Positions 5,632 to 8,296 of a stretch of DNA of 8,296 nucleotides are shown here, in pieces. Position 1 is the first letter of the stretch, and every line of letters starts with the position of its first letter. Below the pieces are notes generated by a model. That model worked only from the letters and a program-made list of their open reading frames with translations, did no database searches and was not told where the DNA came from. Source of the DNA: Lachnospiraceae bacterium (GTDB lineage Bacteria; Bacillota; Clostridia; Lachnospirales; Lachnospiraceae); the NCBI GenBank assembly GCA_024684155.1, contig JAIKXK010000102.1, positions 1 to 8,296 of the forward strand, in the 5' to 3' direction. A program made the translations under genes and the position numbers.

Positions 5632-6406
5632 TAGTCAAAACCTCCTCTACTATCTTTTCATATGCTGCTGCAACTTTGCCTTTACCATCATATTTATAAA
5701 TACTTACTCCTTCAGCTGATGCTTCTGCTGCTCTAACTGAGAGCGGGATTACATCGTTGAATATATGAATACTGCTTCCATAATGTTCATACAGTACTTC
5801 CGTAATCTCCTTGGCATAAATAGTTCTATAATCTACCATCGTTATCAGGATCCCCATAATATGAAGATTTGGATTCATCTTACGTTTCACGCGACTGATA
5901 GTCTTTAGCAACTGCTCTAAGCCCTTTATAGGAAGATACGCTGCTTGTACAGGAATAATAACTTCGTCTGCTGCAACAAGAGCATTTAAGGTAAGCTGTC
6001 CTAAATTCGGTGAACAATCGACAAGAATATAATCATAGTCATCTCTTATGGTTTCAATATACTCACGAAGTGTAGTTTCAGAACTCATAATACCCACTAA
6101 TGAAGTTTCTACACCGGACAACTCAATATTTGCCGGCATGAGATCAATGCCTTCCTCATGATGAAGAATACCTGCTTTTAAATCGAAGTCATCTTCATTC
6201 AATACCCACTCCATCACATTTGCTAATGTAACCTCCAGCTTATCCGGTTCAGGATATCCAAGTGCTTCCGTAAGAGAACCCTGAGGATCGTTATCAATAA
6301 CAAGCACTCTCTTTCCCTTATTTGCTAATCCTATACCAAGATTTACTACAGACGTACTCTTGGCAACTCCTCCTTTTTGATTTGCACAAATAATCACTTT
6401 ACACAT
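5621..6406 (-). CDS. parA: ParA/Soj-type partition ATPase
   Basis: This is a Walker-type cytomotive ATPase (261 aa) that binds DNA non-specifically in its ATP form and moves ParB-bound plasmids. The deviant Walker A motif is KGGVAKST (11-18), with signature Lys11 and catalytic Lys16. Walker A' is DNDPQGSLT (38-46). Walker B is YILVDCSPNLG (126-136), followed by ADEVIIPVQ (146-154). The length and absence of an N-terminal DNA-binding domain match short Soj-like ParAs, so autoregulation by ParA itself is less likely than in type Ia systems. The start overlaps the preceding gene by 8 bp. AAAGGAG lies 11 nt upstream, slightly far but acceptable. It is translationally linked to parB. Confidence 0.96.
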   Translation of the reverse strand: MCKVIICANQKGGVAKSTSVVNLGIGLANKGKRVLVIDNDPQGSLTEALGYPEPDKLEVTLANVMEWVLNEDDFDLKAGILHHEEGIDLMPANIELSGVETSLVGIMSSETTLREYIETIRDDYDYILVDCSPNLGQLTLNALVAADEVIIPVQAAYLPIKGLEQLLKTISRVKRKMNPNLHIMGILITMVDYRTIYAKEITEVLYEHYGSSIHIFNDVIPLSVRAAEASAEGVSIYKYDGKGKVAAAYEKIVEEVLTNEQ

Positions 6407-6794
6407 CTCGATAAACTCTCCTTTCTAAAAACTTATCCTTTTTTCTATTTCTGCCCTTGTTCTTTTTATCTTCGTTTTCTTTAAAGGCCTCCAATATTTC
6501 CAACATAGTACGGATTGGTGTAAACAGTTCCTCGTCCATCTCTGAGGCATCTTCTAATCGCTCCAATTCTCCAAGAATCCCATTCAGTTCCTTTCGAAAA
6601 TTCACTAGCATCATAGGATTTCCCTTCGCTGAAACCTTGTTATGCAATACAGAGTCAAGAACATATTCCTGCTTTGTTGTATATCCAAGCAATTTCCATC
6701 TCTTATCAAGTTCCACCCTTTCAGCAGGGGAGCAACGGTAAGCAATCGTTTCACTCCGTAGCCTTCCTTTTGGATCAAGATTCTTCGCTGACAT
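6399..6794 (-). CDS. Small basic MobC-like / ribbon-helix-helix-type protein
   Basis: The protein (131 aa) has an N-terminal part (LRSETIAYRCSPAERVELDKRWKLLGYTTKQEYVLDSVL, 12-50) with the beta-strand-helix-helix pattern of ribbon-helix-helix DNA-binding proteins and of MobC-type relaxosome accessory proteins. A helical segment (RKELNGILGELERLEDASEMDEELFTPIRTMLEILEAF, about 67-104) and a very basic tail (KKNKGRNRKKDKFLERR) follow. I chose the ATG at 6794 because AGGAGG lies 6 nt upstream; starts further upstream (TTG 6821, ATG 6818) would place this ribosome site inside the gene. It overlaps the integrase end by 20 bp and parA by 8 bp. In this place it could be a mobilisation accessory, a repressor of the operon or a partition helper. 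No relaxase is in the window to test the first option. Confidence 0.8.
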   Translation of the reverse strand: MSAKNLDPKGRLRSETIAYRCSPAERVELDKRWKLLGYTTKQEYVLDSVLHNKVSAKGNPMMLVNFRKELNGILGELERLEDASEMDEELFTPIRTMLEILEAFKENEDKKNKGRNRKKDKFLERRVYRDV

Positions 6795-7872
6795 CAAATC
6801 CCTCCTTCCACTCTTCATCAAGAGCCTCTGCCATATCGTCCTGAATAGATGGCATCATATGAGCGTAACGGTAAGTAATTTCTGTACTCTCATGACCTAC
6901 ACGATTACCAATAGCCACTGCTGAGAACCCCATATCTATAAGAAGTGAGACATGACTATGACGTAGATCATGTAAACGAATACGCTTTACTCCACTCGCC
7001 TTTACTCCTCTATCCATCTCATGATGCAGATAAGACTTTGAAATCACAAAAATCCTATCATCCGGCTCGATTCCATAAATACTATCAAGAAAATCTTTCA
7101 TCTCTAGTGCGACATTCTCCGGCATGGTTATAACGCGCACACTTTTGGGTGTTTTAGGTTTTGTAATAACATCCCTTCCGCTAATTCTTTGATATGACTT
7201 TGTAATAAAAAGCTTATTCTTATCAAAGTCAAAATCAGCGGGTGTCAATGCCATTAATTCTCCAATTCGGAGTCCACACCAATACAAAATCTCAAATGCC
7301 ATATATGAGTATGTTTTGTTTGCCACTTCCGGAATGAAACGCATATACTCTTCCTTTGTCCAAAAAAGCATCTCATCCGCATGGTGCTGACCGAGCGGTC
7401 CTGCAATCACTGCCGGATTCTTTGGAAGCTCATAATACTTAACTGCATGATTGAAGATTGCTGAAAGCTCTGCCTGCATTTTACGAAGATAGGTTCCCTT
7501 AAAATTTTCTCCGTCCTTGGATTCCATTTCTCGCATCTCATTCTGCCATGCGATCACATCTCTTGGTGTGATATCTCGCATCACCATATCTTTAAAATAA
7601 GGAAGAATCTTCTTTTCAATCACCCAGACTTTTGACTGCCACGTATTCTCTCTAACTTTAGGTTTCACATCCGCTTCGTAACGTTTGTAAAAATCTCCAA
7701 AAGTCATATCAAGGCTACTTGCCTTTTCCAATGAAAAGTGTCTCTCCCAGTCCTGTGCTTCCTTTTTTGTATCAAAACCTCGTTTTAGTTTTCTCTGCTG
7801 CTTACCTGTCCAATCGGTATAATACAATGAGACATACCAGCTACCTCTCTTCTTGTCCTTATAAACTGCCAT
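6775..7872 (-). CDS. int: Tyrosine recombinase / integrase
   Basis: A site-specific recombinase (365 aa) that integrates and excises the element or resolves its multimers. Residues 1-50 (YKDKKRGSWYVSLYYTDWTGKQQRKLKRGFDTKKEAQDWE) form the arm-type DNA-binding domain of Tn916/phage-like integrases. The SAM-like core-binding domain is about 56-145 (MTFGDFYKRYEADVKPKVRENTW onward). The catalytic domain has Arg202 in CGLRIGEL, a beta-hairpin Lys (225 or 240), His301 and Arg304 in HDLRHSH, His327 in GHES, and nucleophile Tyr336 in YRYAH. All expected catalytic residues are present and the length is normal. The ribosome site AAAGGAGG sits 6 nt before the ATG. It overlaps the excisionase-like gene by 14 bp. 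The arm-binding domain suggests true integration with accessory sites, but no att core can be identified here. Confidence 0.96.
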   Translation of the reverse strand: MAVYKDKKRGSWYVSLYYTDWTGKQQRKLKRGFDTKKEAQDWERHFSLEKASSLDMTFGDFYKRYEADVKPKVRENTWQSKVWVIEKKILPYFKDMVMRDITPRDVIAWQNEMREMESKDGENFKGTYLRKMQAELSAIFNHAVKYYELPKNPAVIAGPLGQHHADEMLFWTKEEYMRFIPEVANKTYSYMAFEILYWCGLRIGELMALTPADFDFDKNKLFITKSYQRISGRDVITKPKTPKSVRVITMPENVALEMKDFLDSIYGIEPDDRIFVISKSYLHHEMDRGVKASGVKRIRLHDLRHSHVSLLIDMGFSAVAIGNRVGHESTEITYRYAHMMPSIQDDMAEALDEEWKEGFDVSEES

Positions 7873-8074
7873 CTTCGTCCTCCTTTTCTAATGAATCAAC
7901 ACCGTAAAATCTTTCTTCGAAATACTTTCTGCTGACTCTTCCCGGGATTACCATGTAGCCCTGATCAGAAAGTTCCTTATTCAAATCACGCACGATGGCA
8001 TATGACTTGGACTCGGAAACACTCAATACCTTGCATATCTCTTTAACAGAAATAAAAGTTTTGCATTCAAACAT
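7859..8074 (-). CDS. Excisionase-like helix-turn-helix protein
   Basis: A 71-aa protein made almost entirely of one DNA-binding domain: FISVKEICKVLSVSESKSYAIVRDLNKELSDQGYMVIPGRVSRKYFEERFYGV (7-59). The pattern is a helix-turn-helix followed by a wing ending in VSRKYFEERFYG, as in small excisionase/MerR-like proteins encoded next to integrases on Firmicutes elements. An acidic tail EKEDEDGSL ends it. I chose the ATG at 8074 (upstream GGAGGG, 8 nt away) over the ATG at 8101, which has no ribosome site and whose first codons would contain that GGAGGG. Overlap with int indicates coupled translation. It probably directs the integrase towards excision and may regulate the operon, of which it is the first gene. 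Confidence 0.85.
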   Translation of the reverse strand: MFECKTFISVKEICKVLSVSESKSYAIVRDLNKELSDQGYMVIPGRVSRKYFEERFYGVDSLEKEDEDGSL

Positions 8075-8296
8075 ATCTTTTACCCTCCGATTACATATCA
8101 TTTTCTGTTACGTAATACATTTGGGTTGAAAAAAACCCCATTACTAAACGAGAGCAAAAAAGTTTGAAATTTTTACAAATTGTGGAAAATAAAAGATGAA
8201 AAACAGATTTGGACACTATTCTGGAATAATTCCAATACAGTTTTTTTTGAGAAAAATCGTATCATAATAGTATCACGACACAAAAAAGGCCTGAAA
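8075..8296 (-). promoter_or_regulatory. Leader/control region upstream of the xis-int-par-rep operon
   Basis: About 220 bases without a gene, holding several candidate signals. TTACGTAA (8108-8115) is a perfect 8-bp palindrome. GGGTT/AACCC (8123-8138) could form a small hairpin. TGTGGAAAA (8181-8189) is the complement of TTTTCCACA, a relaxed DnaA-box match. TGGAATAATTCCA (8222-8234) is a palindrome with 6-bp arms. GTATCA is repeated 11 bp apart near 8250-8275. A weak promoter is possible on the minus strand at the window edge (TTTCAG, 17 bp, TACTAT), which would leave a leader of about 200 nt. I cannot fix the promoter with confidence. Confidence 0.4.

Noticed and set aside
4726..6406. Consensus chromosomal parS site in or near parAB
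   Set aside because: I searched by eye for TGTTTCACGTGAAACA-like 16-mers and found none. The ParB site must differ or lie outside the window.

Overview
The window looks like the replication/maintenance end of a plasmid or integrative mobile element from a low-GC Gram-positive anaerobe, most likely a gut Clostridia (Lachnospiraceae-like). The evidence is AT-rich DNA, strong AAAGGAGG-type ribosome sites, and a RepA_N-style initiator with a Clostridia-type C-terminus beside Soj-type ParA and ParB. All ten supported genes lie on the minus strand, so they read from right to left. No chromosomal housekeeping gene, rRNA, tRNA, CRISPR array or IS element was seen.

Right part (about 8100 down to 3240) is one tightly packed seven-gene operon: a small helix-turn-helix excisionase-like protein, a tyrosine recombinase, a MobC-like small basic protein, ParA, ParB, the replication initiator Rep, and a small membrane protein of unknown role. 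Neighbouring genes overlap by 1 to 20 bases or are 2 bases apart, and nearly every one has its own good ribosome site. The operon ends in a clear intrinsic terminator (3238-3265). About 200 bases of leader (8075-8296) lie upstream and hold several dyads but no gene.

The middle of rep contains what looks like the replication origin: a perfect DnaA box (4113-4121), a very AT-rich stretch (4139-4196), and an array of ACCGGT-like cores repeating at exactly 17 bp (4226-4353). An origin inside the rep gene is the known arrangement for RepA_N replicons.

Left part (about 3230 down to 72) is a separate, more AT-rich cassette: a 74-aa small protein, a 542-aa protein that is probably a restriction endonuclease, and a C5 cytosine methyltransferase, ending in another terminator (72-125). 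The methyltransferase has its own near-consensus promoter, predicted to give a leaderless mRNA. A GC-rich 12-bp palindrome overlaps that promoter and contains the only two GC(C/G)GC sites in the window. This suggests the modification enzyme, or another protein, may control its own gene through that site.

Together the genes read as a self-maintenance module: recombination (int/xis), segregation (ParAB), replication (Rep plus internal origin) and a restriction-modification cassette that could add post-segregational stability.
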